From NCBI GenBank assembly GCA_904419105.1, contig CAJFQR010000002.1, forward strand, positions 1,198-40,642: a stretch of DNA of 39,445 bases, in the 5' to 3' direction. The notes below the pieces were generated by a model. The model ran no database searches. It was not told where the DNA came from and saw only the letters and a program-made list of their open reading frames with translations. Numbering within the stretch: the stretch's first letter is position 1; each line of letters opens with the position of its first letter. Positions 20,078 through 29,021 of the stretch are shown piece after piece. The translations under genes were made by a program, and so were the position numbers. Source of the stretch: Candidatus Avimicrobium faecavium (GTDB lineage Bacteria; Bacillota; Clostridia; Oscillospirales; Ruminococcaceae).

Positions 20078-21349
20078 ATGAACCAGTCGTTTTTCCCGGT
20101 GGACCCGAAGATCGAGTCCCTGATCGCCAGAGCCGAGGCCAAGGCCTCCCGGCAGTTTGCCGCCATTGATGAGACGGCCGACTACAACGCCCAGAAGGTG
20201 CTTGCCGCCTTTATCAAGCACCGGGTGAGTGAGCCGATGTTTGCCGGGACCACCGGCTATGGCTACAACGATATGGGCCGGGAGACGCTGGACGCCGTCC
20301 TGGCAGAGGTGTTCGGCTGTGAGGACGCCCTGATCCGGCACAACTTCGTCTCCGGTACCCATGCCCTCACCGTGGCGCTGTTCGGCGTGCTGCGCCCCGG
20401 GGACCGGATCCTGTCCATCACCGGCCGTCCCTATGACACCCTGGAAGAGGTGGTGGGCCTGCGTGGGGAAGGCCATGGCAGCCTGAAGGAGTGGGGCGTC
20501 TCCTTTGAGATGCTCGACCTGGCGGAGGACGGCCATATCGACTGGGCGCGCCTCCCCGACGCGGTAAAGGGCGCCCGGGTGGTGTATATCCAGCGGTCGA
20601 GGGGCTATTCGCTGCGGCCGTCGGTGACGGTGGCGGAGATCGAACGGGCAGCGGCCCTCGTCAAGGCGGTGGACCCGTCCATCATTTTGATGGTGGACAA
20701 CTGCTACGGCGAGTTCGTCGAGCAAAGGGAACCCACCGAGGCCGGCGCCGACCTCATCGTCGGCTCTCTCATCAAAAACCCCGGCGGCGGCATCGCCCGT
20801 ACCGGCGGGTACATCGCCGGACGGCAGGACCTGGTGGAGCTCTGTGCCCACCGGCTCACCGCCCCCGGCGTCGGCAAGGAGGTGGGCTGCACCCTTGGGG
20901 AGAGCCGCAATATGTTCCTCGGCCTGTTTCTGGCCCCGACGGTGGTGGCCGCCGCGCTGAAGACCGCCGTCCTCGCCGCTGCCGCCTGTGAGGAGCTGGG
21001 CTATGCCGTCACCCCCCGCTGGGACGAACCCCGCACCGACATCATCCAGGCCGTCACCCTCGGGGACGAGGCCGCCCTGGTGGCCTTCTGCCAGGGTATG
21101 CAGAAGGGCGCGCCGATCGACGCCTATGTCACCCCGGAGCCCTGGGATATGCCCGGCTACGAGAGCCCGGTCATCATGGCCGCCGGCGCCTTTACAATGG
21201 GGGCGAGCATCGAGCTCTCCGCCGACGCCCCGATCCGCCCCCCCTATGCCGCCTGGATGCAGGGCGGGCTCACCTACCCGTCCGGCAAGGTCGGCGTCAA
21301 GCTGGCGCTCCAGTCGATGCTGGAGAAGAAGGTGTTTGAGCTGGAGTAA
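20078..21349 (+). CDS. PLP-dependent methionine gamma-lyase / 'aluminum resistance' family protein
   Basis: PEPMFAGTTGYGYNDMGRETLD-like motif, RHNFVSGTHALTVALFGVLRPGD, SLIKNPGGGIARTGGYIAGR (PLP lysine). Confidence 0.9.
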   Translation: MNQSFFPVDPKIESLIARAEAKASRQFAAIDETADYNAQKVLAAFIKHRVSEPMFAGTTGYGYNDMGRETLDAVLAEVFGCEDALIRHNFVSGTHALTVALFGVLRPGDRILSITGRPYDTLEEVVGLRGEGHGSLKEWGVSFEMLDLAEDGHIDWARLPDAVKGARVVYIQRSRGYSLRPSVTVAEIERAAALVKAVDPSIILMVDNCYGEFVEQREPTEAGADLIVGSLIKNPGGGIARTGGYIAGRQDLVELCAHRLTAPGVGKEVGCTLGESRNMFLGLFLAPTVVAAALKTAVLAAAACEELGYAVTPRWDEPRTDIIQAVTLGDEAALVAFCQGMQKGAPIDAYVTPEPWDMPGYESPVIMAAGAFTMGASIELSADAPIRPPYAAWMQGGLTYPSGKVGVKLALQSMLEKKVFELE

Positions 21350-21415
21350 AAGCGAAAGCGCGGCGGAGATGCAGCCGGACCAACACCGGCCGGGAAACGC
21401 TCCCCGCAGTATAAC

Positions 21416-21446
21416 AAAACACCCCCGGGTATCCCGGGGGTGTTTT
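21416..21446. terminator. Intrinsic terminator
   Basis: AAAACACCCCCGGGTATCCCGGGGGTGTTTT. Confidence 0.85.
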
Positions 21447-21524
21447 TTGTGCGGTGGCCCGGATCCCCTTTTCAAGGGGGCAGGGCCGGAAAATGTTTAC
21501 TTTGCTTTGCGCAGAATTGCCTGC

Positions 21525-21866
21525 TTATTCGTCCAAGCCGCTTTCCTCCGCATGGAAGGTGTACAGCTCCTCCGGCTGCCACTGGCCAAAGCTCACCGCC
21601 ACCTCGCTGCAGCCCGCCGCATCCTGCAGCAGCACCCGCAGCCGTTCGGCCAGCTCCAGCATCTCCTGCGGCCGGGTGCGCCAGCGCAGTTCCACCAGCA
21701 CCATATTCCGCCGCGGCGCCCCGTCCTCATAGAAGACCGCCGCGTCCCGGCTCACCAGCACCGGTTCCCCCGGCGCCCGGATCAGCTCGGATACCGTCTT
21801 GGCGATCTCCGGCGCCAGCCGGGAAAAGACCTTTTTGCGCAGGCCTTTGATATGGACAGACAACAT
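21525..21866 (-). CDS. DUF1904 (tautomerase-like) protein, copy A
   Basis: MLSVHIKGLRKKVFSRLAPEIAKTVSELI...VLVELRWRTRPQEMLELAERL; start chosen with SD ggagg upstream. Confidence 0.7.
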   Translation of the reverse strand: MLSVHIKGLRKKVFSRLAPEIAKTVSELIRAPGEPVLVSRDAAVFYEDGAPRRNMVLVELRWRTRPQEMLELAERLRVLLQDAAGCSEVAVSFGQWQPEELYTFHAEESGLDE

Positions 21867-21940
21867 ACATACCCCTCCTTTGGCATCGGCTTCGTGTCGG
21901 TCCCTTCTACCCACTATCCTATCGGATCGAAGGGGGTTTG

Positions 21941-22472
21941 TCAATGAGAAAGCACCGGGCTCAGCAGATAGCGCATTTCCTCCCCGCTGTCCGCCGTGCA
22001 GACGGCCCCGAGGCGTTCCAGCAGCCGCCGGGAGGGGAGATTTTCCGGGTGGACCGTGGCGGTGACAGCCATAAGCCCCAGCCGGTCCCGGCCTTCGGCC
22101 AGCAGCTGCCGGACGGCGGCGGTCATCAGGCCCTGCCCGGCGGCGGACCGTGCCAGCTTATAGCCCAGTTCGGCGGTGGGGCCCGGCGGGCCCTGTTCCA
22201 CCCCGGTGAGGTGCAGATAGCCGAGGATCTTCCTCCTCCCCTGGCCGGCAGAGATACCGGTAGAGGGCCGTCCCGGCGGCGTTTTCGGCGGCCTCTTCGA
22301 GGAGATACCGCCGCTGCCGCTCCGGCGTGTAGAACACCGGCGGCCGGGGCGGGTCCCACCGGGCGAAGAAGTCCCGGTTCTCCCGGAAGAAGGCCAGAGA
22401 CCGCTCCGGGGTCACCGCCTCCGGCCCGACCAAACGGAAGGGGACGCTATTCGTTGGCGGCTTTGTACTCAT
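21941..22472 (-). pseudogene. GNAT N-acetyltransferase interrupted by a frameshift
   Basis: N-terminal half in frame 22472..22158 (MSTKPPTNSVPFRLVGPEAVT..ALYRYLC), C-terminal half in another frame ending 21941 (ILGYLHLTGVEQGPPGPTAELGYKLARSAAGQGLMTAAV..); break near 22220-22250 in a G-rich run. Confidence 0.7.
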
Positions 22473-22779
22473 GGAAGTCGCTCATATCCAGGTTGTCGTA
22501 GAGCACCTCGACGCTGGTACAGCCGGTTTCGGCAAAGAACAGGGCGGCCAGCCGCTCGCTTACCAGCTTCTGCAGCTCGGGAGTGCGGCGTTTCCACTGG
22601 ATCAGCACAAAGACGCTCCCGGGATCGGCCTTCCCTCCGCGGAAAAAGGCTACTTTATTGTGTTCGACCACGATCCACTCCTGCGGTACCGAGATGGATT
22701 CCGCCACCTCCCGGGCAATGGCCGGTGCCAGTCTGGCGGTCTCCTTCTTTTTCAAACCTTTGATAATAACCTGTGGCAT
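22447..22779 (-). CDS. DUF1904 (tautomerase-like) protein, copy B
   Basis: MPQVIIKGLKKKETARLAPAIAREVAESISVPQEWIVVEHNKVAFF; paralogous to 21525-21866. Confidence 0.75.
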   Translation of the reverse strand: MPQVIIKGLKKKETARLAPAIAREVAESISVPQEWIVVEHNKVAFFRGGKADPGSVFVLIQWKRRTPELQKLVSERLAALFFAETGCTSVEVLYDNLDMSDFHEYKAANE

Positions 22780-22861
22780 TTGTGTTTTCTCCAAATCGAA
22801 CGGTTTGCCGGACCGTGAACGCCGGCACACACAGCCGGCCAGGTCCTGCGGGTTTTTCCGC

Positions 22862-24277
22862 TTAGAACTCCAGCTCCATCAGGCCGGCCATCGCCCGGAT
22901 GTAGATCTTCAGGGCGTTCAGCATGAACGCCAGCTCCACACCCTCGTTGGCCCCGTGCATCGAGCCGACCCAGTCGGGCTTTGCGGCGTCCGGGTCGTCC
23001 GGGCCGAAGCTCACCGCGTTCCTGAAGTGCCGGGCATAGGTGCCCCCGCCCATCGTGAACGGCTTTTTCTCCAGGCCGGTGACCGTCCTGTAGGCGTCCA
23101 TCAGCACCGCCACTTCGGCGGAATCCGGGCTGATGTAGAAGGGCTCGCTGCACCGCCCGGGGATAAACTTCGCCCCGCCGGTCTCGGCCAGCAGCTTGCA
23201 GGCGGCGGTGAGCTCCTCGCCGCTGATGGCGGTGGGATAGCGCACATCGATGGTCTGCCGCAGCACCCCGTCCTCCATCGTGATGGTTCCGCCGATGCAG
23301 GTCAGCGCGTCAAACATCTCGTCCCGGCAGGCAATCCCCACCGAGCGCCCGTCGGTGGTGGCCAGCAGCGTCTGGAGCATCGCCAGATAGTGCTCCTCCT
23401 CCGGGGTGCAGAGCTTGTTCTCCATCAGATAGTCCACCACAAGGGCGATGGCATTCACCGTCCCCGCCGGGGTGGAGGCGTGCCCGCCGATGCCGTAGCC
23501 GGTCACCCGGATCAGCCCGTCCCCTTCGGCGGCGACCTTCACATGGGCGGTGTCCCTGAGGCCGTCCAGGCTCCCCCTGACAAGGGCCGAGGCCCGGTCC
23601 GGCACCACATTCCCGGCCACGCCGCCGGTGAAGTCCACCAGATTCCCGGACAGGCGCGCGCTCTCAAAGGTGCCGCCAAAGCCGCCCTTTTCGCCATAGC
23701 CCACCGGGAAGTTGGCGTCCGGCGTGAAGAGGAACGCCGGCATCGGCTCCCGGTCCAGATAGTAGTCCACATCGGTCATGCCGGTCTCCTCGCTGCAGCC
23801 CATCAGCACCCGGAGGGTATAGGGCAGGGTCCTGCCGGTGGCGTCGCAGTACTCCTTGAAGAACTTGGCCATGTACAGCGTCAGGATCAGCGGGCCCTTG
23901 TCATCGCTGGTGCCCCGCCCGATCAGCCAGCCGTCCTTTTCCACCATGCCAAAGGGGTCGCTGTCCCAGCCGTTGCCGGCGGGCACCACATCCAGATGGG
24001 CGATGGTGGCCAGCTGCTTGTCGCTGTCGCCGGGGATCTCCGCCCAGCCCATAAAGCCGTCGCACTCGTCCACCGCCAGGCCCATGCCGGCGGCGATGGC
24101 CTTGGCGGTATCCAGCGCCTTACGCACCCCGGCTCCGTAGGGGGCGCCGGTATCCGGTTCCCCGCGCACCGAGTCGATGTCGATCACCGCCTTCATATCC
24201 CGGACGATGGCCTCCCGGTTTTCTTCCACAAAGGCATCGAGGCGGGACAGGATCCACTCTCTGTCCAGTTTGTTCAT
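22862..24277 (-). CDS. PepV/Sapep-family M20 dipeptidase
   Basis: IAHLDVVPAGNGWDSDPFG, IGRGTSDDKGPLILTLYMAKFFKE, GCSEETGMTDVDYY. Confidence 0.93.
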   Translation of the reverse strand: MNKLDREWILSRLDAFVEENREAIVRDMKAVIDIDSVRGEPDTGAPYGAGVRKALDTAKAIAAGMGLAVDECDGFMGWAEIPGDSDKQLATIAHLDVVPAGNGWDSDPFGMVEKDGWLIGRGTSDDKGPLILTLYMAKFFKEYCDATGRTLPYTLRVLMGCSEETGMTDVDYYLDREPMPAFLFTPDANFPVGYGEKGGFGGTFESARLSGNLVDFTGGVAGNVVPDRASALVRGSLDGLRDTAHVKVAAEGDGLIRVTGYGIGGHASTPAGTVNAIALVVDYLMENKLCTPEEEHYLAMLQTLLATTDGRSVGIACRDEMFDALTCIGGTITMEDGVLRQTIDVRYPTAISGEELTAACKLLAETGGAKFIPGRCSEPFYISPDSAEVAVLMDAYRTVTGLEKKPFTMGGGTYARHFRNAVSFGPDDPDAAKPDWVGSMHGANEGVELAFMLNALKIYIRAMAGLMELEF

Positions 24278-24552
24278 ACTTGTTCCTCCTTATGGTTTTC
24301 CCCGGAAAAACTCCCGGGTCTTGATACTTCTATTATAGCCGCATCGGGAGAAGGATTCAAGAAAGGAAGGCCAGAAAGGCAGCGGCACACGAAGCGAAAG
24401 TTTCCCTGTCCGGGCCTTTTTCAGAAGGCGGACCGCCCTGTACGAAGGCCCGGGAGCGGCCCCGGCTTTTGCGTCCCCCTCTGCCGGGCGCGCCTCTGCG
24501 CACAAAGCGGGCCAAAAACCCGCTCCCCTGCGCAAAAAGCAAGCTATTTCAC

Positions 24553-24582
24553 TTGACAGCGGCCCACCCGGTACGGTATACT
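24553..24582 (+). promoter_or_regulatory. Promoter of rpmH operon
   Basis: TTGACA (24553-24558), 18 bp, TATACT (24577-24582). Confidence 0.85.
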
Positions 24583-24630
24583 ATTAACTTGCAAGGTTTC
24601 GCTTTTTAGCCTGGAAAGGAGGGAAAGAGG

Positions 24631-24765
24631 ATGCTTCGTACCTATCAGCCCAAGAAGCTCCAGCGCAAGAAGGAGCACGGCTTCCGCAAGAGAATGAAGA
24701 CCAGAAACGGTCGCAAGGTGCTCGCGCGCAGAAGAGCCAAGGGCAGAGCAAGACTGTCCCACTGA
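24631..24765 (+). CDS. rpmH: 50S ribosomal protein L34
   Basis: [44 protein letters not shown] (44 aa, below ORF-track cutoff). Confidence 0.98.
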   Translation: MLRTYQPKKLQRKKEHGFRKRMKTRNGRKVLARRRAKGRARLSH

Positions 24766-24835
24766 TGAACCAGGGCCGCAAACCAACGCGTTGTGGTCCT
24801 GTTTTGTTATGGGAAGGGGAAACGGGGGACTCGGT

Positions 24836-25240
24836 ATGCAGTCGGTCACACTCAATCAGAATCGGGATTTCCGGCGGGTTTACGCCCGGGGCAGGAACCG
24901 GGTCGGCCGCCTGCTGGTCACCTATATGATGAAAAACCGGCTCGGCGTCAACCGGGTGGGCTTCACCGCCACCAAAAAGGTCGGCAAGGCCTGCGCCCGC
25001 AACCGGGCCCGCCGTGTGATGCGGGAGGCCTACCGCCAGCTGGAGCCGGGGCTTGGCACCGGGTATGACATCGTCTTTGTCGCCCGCAGCGCCACCGCCG
25101 CCGTCAAGATGCAGGAGGTCCTCGCCGTCATGCGCCAGCAGCTCCCCGCCCTCGAGCGGGAGCTCAAGGCCCCCCGCCGCCCCGATAAGTCCGCCCACAA
25201 GGCCGCCCCCGCCGGCGGCAGACCGGGAGGGGACCGCTGA
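24836..25240 (+). CDS. rnpA: Ribonuclease P protein component
   Basis: [20 protein letters not shown]...[29 protein letters not shown]. Confidence 0.95.
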   Translation: MQSVTLNQNRDFRRVYARGRNRVGRLLVTYMMKNRLGVNRVGFTATKKVGKACARNRARRVMREAYRQLEPGLGTGYDIVFVARSATAAVKMQEVLAVMRQQLPALERELKAPRRPDKSAHKAAPAGGRPGGDR

Positions 25241-25521
25241 TGTCCCTTCCCAACCCCCTCAAGCAGATCTGCCTCAAACTGATCCGCTTCTATCAGACCG
25301 CCATCAGCCCCTATACCCCGCCCCATTGCCGGTTCTACCCCACCTGCAGCGCCTATGCGTTCCAGGCCATCAGCCGGTTCGGGGTGCTGCGGGGCGGGTT
25401 CCTTGCGGCAAAGCGCATCCTGCGCTGCAACCCGCTGTTCCCCGGCGGCTATGACCCGGTGCCGGAGGAGTTTTCCCTCTTTCGGAAAAAGCCCTCCTCC
25501 CCGCCCGGGAAAACCGAATAG
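25240..25521 (+). CDS. yidD: Membrane protein insertion efficiency factor YidD
   Basis: [35 protein letters not shown]...[14 protein letters not shown]. Confidence 0.96.
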   Translation: MSLPNPLKQICLKLIRFYQTAISPYTPPHCRFYPTCSAYAFQAISRFGVLRGGFLAAKRILRCNPLFPGGYDPVPEEFSLFRKKPSSPPGKTE

Positions 25522-25726
25522 CCACCGGCGCCCTGTTCCCCGCAGCGGGGACCGGGCTCCACCAGGGACCGGCCGCGTTTTTCCCCAGATCTTCGTATGA
25601 AAAACCCCGCCAGCGTCCCTTTTTTCATTTTTCAGGCACACCGTCCGATCAGGCCACCCCTCCTTCTCCTCCCGGCCGGCGGATCCGGCGCCCATCTCAC
25701 ACCCACCCAAAGGAGAACACGCAACC

Positions 25727-26878
25727 ATGAGAATTCTCGGTATCCCGCTTGGCTGGGTCCTCTATTTCTTCTATTCCCTTGTGCAGAACTACGGCCTGGC
25801 GCTGGTGCTCTTCACCGTGCTGACCCGGCTCATCCTTCTGCCGCTGGCTGTCAACCAGCAAAAGGGCATGGTCAAAATGGCCATGTTCCGCCCGAAGATG
25901 GAGGAGATCCAGAAAAAGTACGCCAAAAACCCCCAGAAAATGAACGAGGAGATGACCGCCCTCTACGCCAGGGAGGGGTATAACCCTCTGAGCGGCTGTC
26001 TGCCGATGCTGATCCAGCTGCCGATCCTCTTCGGCCTGATCGATGTCATCTACAATCCCCTCACCCACCTGCTGCGGATGGACGCCTCGGTGATCGACAG
26101 CGCCACCACCATTGCCCAGCAGGTCCTCGGCCAGGCCGGCATGAGCCGGTACAGCGCCGAAATGAGCATCATCCACGCCGTGGCGGAAAATGCCTCCGCC
26201 TTCTCCACCCTTGGGGAGGGCTTTGTCTCCGCCATCCAGAACTTTGACTTTACCTTCTTCGGGCTGGACCTCGGCGTCACCCCGAGCTTTGCCCTGAATG
26301 TCTATCTGCTGATTCCGGTGCTCAGCTGCCTTACCTCCTTCCTGATGATGCGCCTGACGATGAAGAACTCCGTCGCCGCCAGCGACCCGTCCACCGCCAA
26401 GATGAACAAGTCGATGAGCTTCATCACCCCTCTGCTCTCGCTGTGGATCGGCTTTGAGGTACCGGCCGGCGTGGGCATCTACTGGCTCATGTCCAATATC
26501 CTGGCCATCTTCCAGTCGCTGGTGCTCAACAAGTTCTTCAACCCGGCGGAAACCGCCGCCAAGGTCAAGGCCGAGCTGGAAGCCCAGCGGGAGGCCGAAC
26601 GCCAGGAGAAGATCGAGGCCCGCAAGGCCGCCAAGGAAAAGCAGGCCGCCCAGAACCGGGCCGCCGCCGCTGCCGCCCTGTCCGGCAAGAAGGGCAGAAA
26701 GCACGCCGCCCCCGTCCGGGAGCAGACCCTTGTGGAGATGGCCGAGGACGAGGAGATCGACGAGAAGGCCCTCTCCCAGAAGGAGATCAACCGGATGAAG
26801 CTGGCCGCCGCCCGCCGCCGCGATGCGGAAAAGTACGGCGAGGAGTATGTAGATGTCACCGACCACGATCTCGAGTGA
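25727..26878 (+). CDS. yidC: Membrane protein insertase YidC/OxaI
   Basis: NYGLALVLFTVLTRLILLPLAVNQQKGMVKMAMFRPKMEEIQKKY; charged C-terminal tail. Confidence 0.95.
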   Translation: MRILGIPLGWVLYFFYSLVQNYGLALVLFTVLTRLILLPLAVNQQKGMVKMAMFRPKMEEIQKKYAKNPQKMNEEMTALYAREGYNPLSGCLPMLIQLPILFGLIDVIYNPLTHLLRMDASVIDSATTIAQQVLGQAGMSRYSAEMSIIHAVAENASAFSTLGEGFVSAIQNFDFTFFGLDLGVTPSFALNVYLLIPVLSCLTSFLMMRLTMKNSVAASDPSTAKMNKSMSFITPLLSLWIGFEVPAGVGIYWLMSNILAIFQSLVLNKFFNPAETAAKVKAELEAQREAERQEKIEARKAAKEKQAAQNRAAAAAALSGKKGRKHAAPVREQTLVEMAEDEEIDEKALSQKEINRMKLAAARRRDAEKYGEEYVDVTDHDLE

Positions 26879-26912
26879 CACCGGTGCCTGCCTAAGATGA
26901 GGAGGAACCTGT

Positions 26913-28118
26913 ATGATCAGAACCACAGTCGGCAGCGGCCGCACGGTGGAGGAGGCCATCGAGGCCGCCTGTACCGAACTCGGCTGCAGCCGTGACCAAA
27001 TCGAATTTGAGATCCTCACGCTGGCGAAAAAGAGCTTTTTCGGCCTGCGTGTTACCCCGGCCCAGGTGCGGGTGAGCTATGACGACGGCGTCCCGGAGCC
27101 CAAGGCCCAGCGTCCGCAGGACCAGCGGCGTCCGAAGGACCAGAGGCGCCCTGAGGGCCAGCGGCGCCCGAAGGACCAGAGGCGCCCTGAGGACCAGCCC
27201 CGCCCGGAGGACCAGCGGCGCCCGGAGGACCAGCAGCGCCCGGAGGGCCAGCAGCGTCCGCAGGACCAGCCCCGCCCGGCCGAACAGCGCCCTTCTGCGG
27301 CCGAAGTCCCGGCCCCGAAAGCCGCCGAACCGGCTCCGGCCGCCCCGGCAGTGCCCACGGCACAGGAGAACGGAACCTTCCTGGAGGAGATCGTCTCGCT
27401 GCCCCCCCTCACCGATGAGATCCCCGACGCCGTCCGCCCGAAGGCGGAGGCTGCGGTGGACTACCTCACCGGCGTGATCCGGGCGATGGGTGTGGAGAAC
27501 TTCACCGTCACCCCGAAGATGCGGGAGGACACCCTGGTGCTGATGATCGAGGGCAGAAACATCGGCGTCGTCATCGGCCGCCGGGGCGAGACCCTCAACG
27601 CCCTGCAGACCCTCACCGGCCTGGCCGCAAACCAGGGCGAGCGCCGGGAGGACGGCGCCTATGTCCGGGTCAACCTGGACAGCGGCCACTACCGGGAAAA
27701 GCGCAACCGCACACTGGAGGAGCTGGCCACCAAGGTCGCCCTCAACGCGGTGCGCACCGGCCGCAGCACCACCCTGGAGCCGATGAACCCCTTTGACCGC
27801 CGCATCATCCACGCGGCAGTGGCCCGGGTGGATGGCGCCGTCTCCACCTCGGTCGGAAACGAGCCCACCCGCCGGGTGGTCATCAGCTCCGCCAATCCCC
27901 GCCGCAGCACCGACCGGGACAGCCGTTCCGGTGACCGCCGCAGCCGCTCCGGCTCCCGCGGCAGCTCCCGTGGGGACCGCCGGTATGGCGACCGCCGCCG
28001 GGACAGCCGCCCCCGTGACGGCCGTCCGGCCCAGCAGCCGGAGGAGAACACCGCCCCGGCCAAACAGCCGCTGAAGGAGGCCGCCGACCAGCCGCTCTAC
28101 GGCAAGATCGAGCTGTAA
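26913..28118 (+). CDS. jag: RNA-binding protein Jag/KhpB (Jag-N, KH, R3H) with repeat-expanded linker and basic tail
   Basis: Jag-N RTTVGSGRTVEEAIEAACTELGCSRDQIEFEIL; KH IGVVIGRRGETLNALQTL; R3H LEPMNPFDRRIIHAAVARV. Confidence 0.93.
   Translation: MIRTTVGSGRTVEEAIEAACTELGCSRDQIEFEILTLAKKSFFGLRVTPAQVRVSYDDGVPEPKAQRPQDQRRPKDQRRPEGQRRPKDQRRPEDQPRPEDQRRPEDQQRPEGQQRPQDQPRPAEQRPSAAEVPAPKAAEPAPAAPAVPTAQENGTFLEEIVSLPPLTDEIPDAVRPKAEAAVDYLTGVIRAMGVENFTVTPKMREDTLVLMIEGRNIGVVIGRRGETLNALQTLTGLAANQGERREDGAYVRVNLDSGHYREKRNRTLEELATKVALNAVRTGRSTTLEPMNPFDRRIIHAAVARVDGAVSTSVGNEPTRRVVISSANPRRSTDRDSRSGDRRSRSGSRGSSRGDRRYGDRRRDSRPRDGRPAQQPEENTAPAKQPLKEAADQPLYGKIEL
27106..27297 (+). repeat. In-frame ~18-bp tandem repeats coding RRP(K/E)(D/G)Q hexapeptides in Jag
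   Basis: QRPQDQRRPKDQRRPEGQRRPKDQRRPEDQPRPEDQRRPEDQQRPEGQQRPQDQPRP. Confidence 0.9.
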
Positions 28119-28173
28119 GGAGAACAGGGCAGATATGCGCAGCGCAAGGGTTTCTCCCCAAAGCCGCTGCACG

Positions 28174-28206
28174 AAACACACCCCCGGGATACCCCGGGGG
28201 TGTTTT
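28174..28206 (+). terminator. Intrinsic terminator downstream of jag
   Basis: AACACACCCCCGGGATACCCCGGGGGTGTTTT. Confidence 0.85.
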
Positions 28207-28345
28207 GTTATCCGCTGCGCGTTTACGGGCAGCCAGGGCCCGGCGTCCCCCGCCCGGCTTTTTCCCGCTGCACTTTTCTGCTCTCCCTTCCCTTTTCCCC
28301 TCCCCGTCTGCTATAATAGAAAAAACGGCAAAAGGATGTGTTTGT

Positions 28346-28819
28346 ATGCAGCACCGTATGCGCGAATTTCAGATGACCGAACCCGCCGTGCAGAGCCTCC
28401 TGGACCGCTGCCCGGTGATGATCCTCTCCACCACCGGCGCCGACGGCTTCCCCTACGGCGTGCCGGTGCATACCCTCTGGCTGGACGGGAAGCTCTACTT
28501 CCACGGCCTGCCTCAGGGGGAAAAGCTCGCCAACATCGCCCGGGATCCCCGGGTCTGCCTCACCGGAGCGGACTTCCGGGGGATCCTCTCGGAGGGGGTC
28601 TCCAGCCCCTGCGATGCCGATGCCGCCTATGAGTGCGTGGTCGTCCGGGGCCGTGCGGCGCTGGTGAGCGGCCTGGCGGAAAAGCGCCGGATCCTGGCGG
28701 CGATCGTCCATAAACTGGCGCCGGAGCTGGACGCCCTGCCGCTGGCCGAAGCCCGTGTGGCGGGCACCGCCGTGGTGGAGGTGACCCCGGTGAGCGTGAC
28801 GGGGAAGTACCACGACTAA
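28346..28819 (+). CDS. Pyridoxamine 5'-phosphate oxidase (PPOX)-family FMN-binding protein, NimA-like
   Basis: CPVMILSTTGADGFPYGVPVHTLWLDGKLYFHGLPQGEKLANIARDPRVCLTG. Confidence 0.85.
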   Translation: MQHRMREFQMTEPAVQSLLDRCPVMILSTTGADGFPYGVPVHTLWLDGKLYFHGLPQGEKLANIARDPRVCLTGADFRGILSEGVSSPCDADAAYECVVVRGRAALVSGLAEKRRILAAIVHKLAPELDALPLAEARVAGTAVVEVTPVSVTGKYHD

Positions 28820-28834
28820 CAGAGAGCACAAACC

Positions 28835-28878
28835 GAAAGCGCGGCAGGGGCCGGTTCCCGCCGCGCTTTCCGCTTTTC
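28835..28878 (+). terminator. Likely intrinsic terminator of the PPOX gene
   Basis: GAAAGCGCGGC...GCCGCGCTTTC followed by a T-rich stretch. Confidence 0.55.
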
Positions 28879-29021
28879 AAAAAATTTTTCCCCGCACCTG
28901 CAACAAAACGCCCCTCCCTGCGCATATATAGGGCAGAACACCCCGCACACGGGGTCCTGATACAGCCACACCACCCGCCGCAGAGCCTGCGCCGGGGGTT
29001 CCAGACAAGGAGGAGCACACT

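Noticed and set aside
27052-27363. Collagen-like (GPPGAA)n ORF on the minus strand
   Set aside because: Complement of the RRPEDQ-coding repeats of jag; no independent start context
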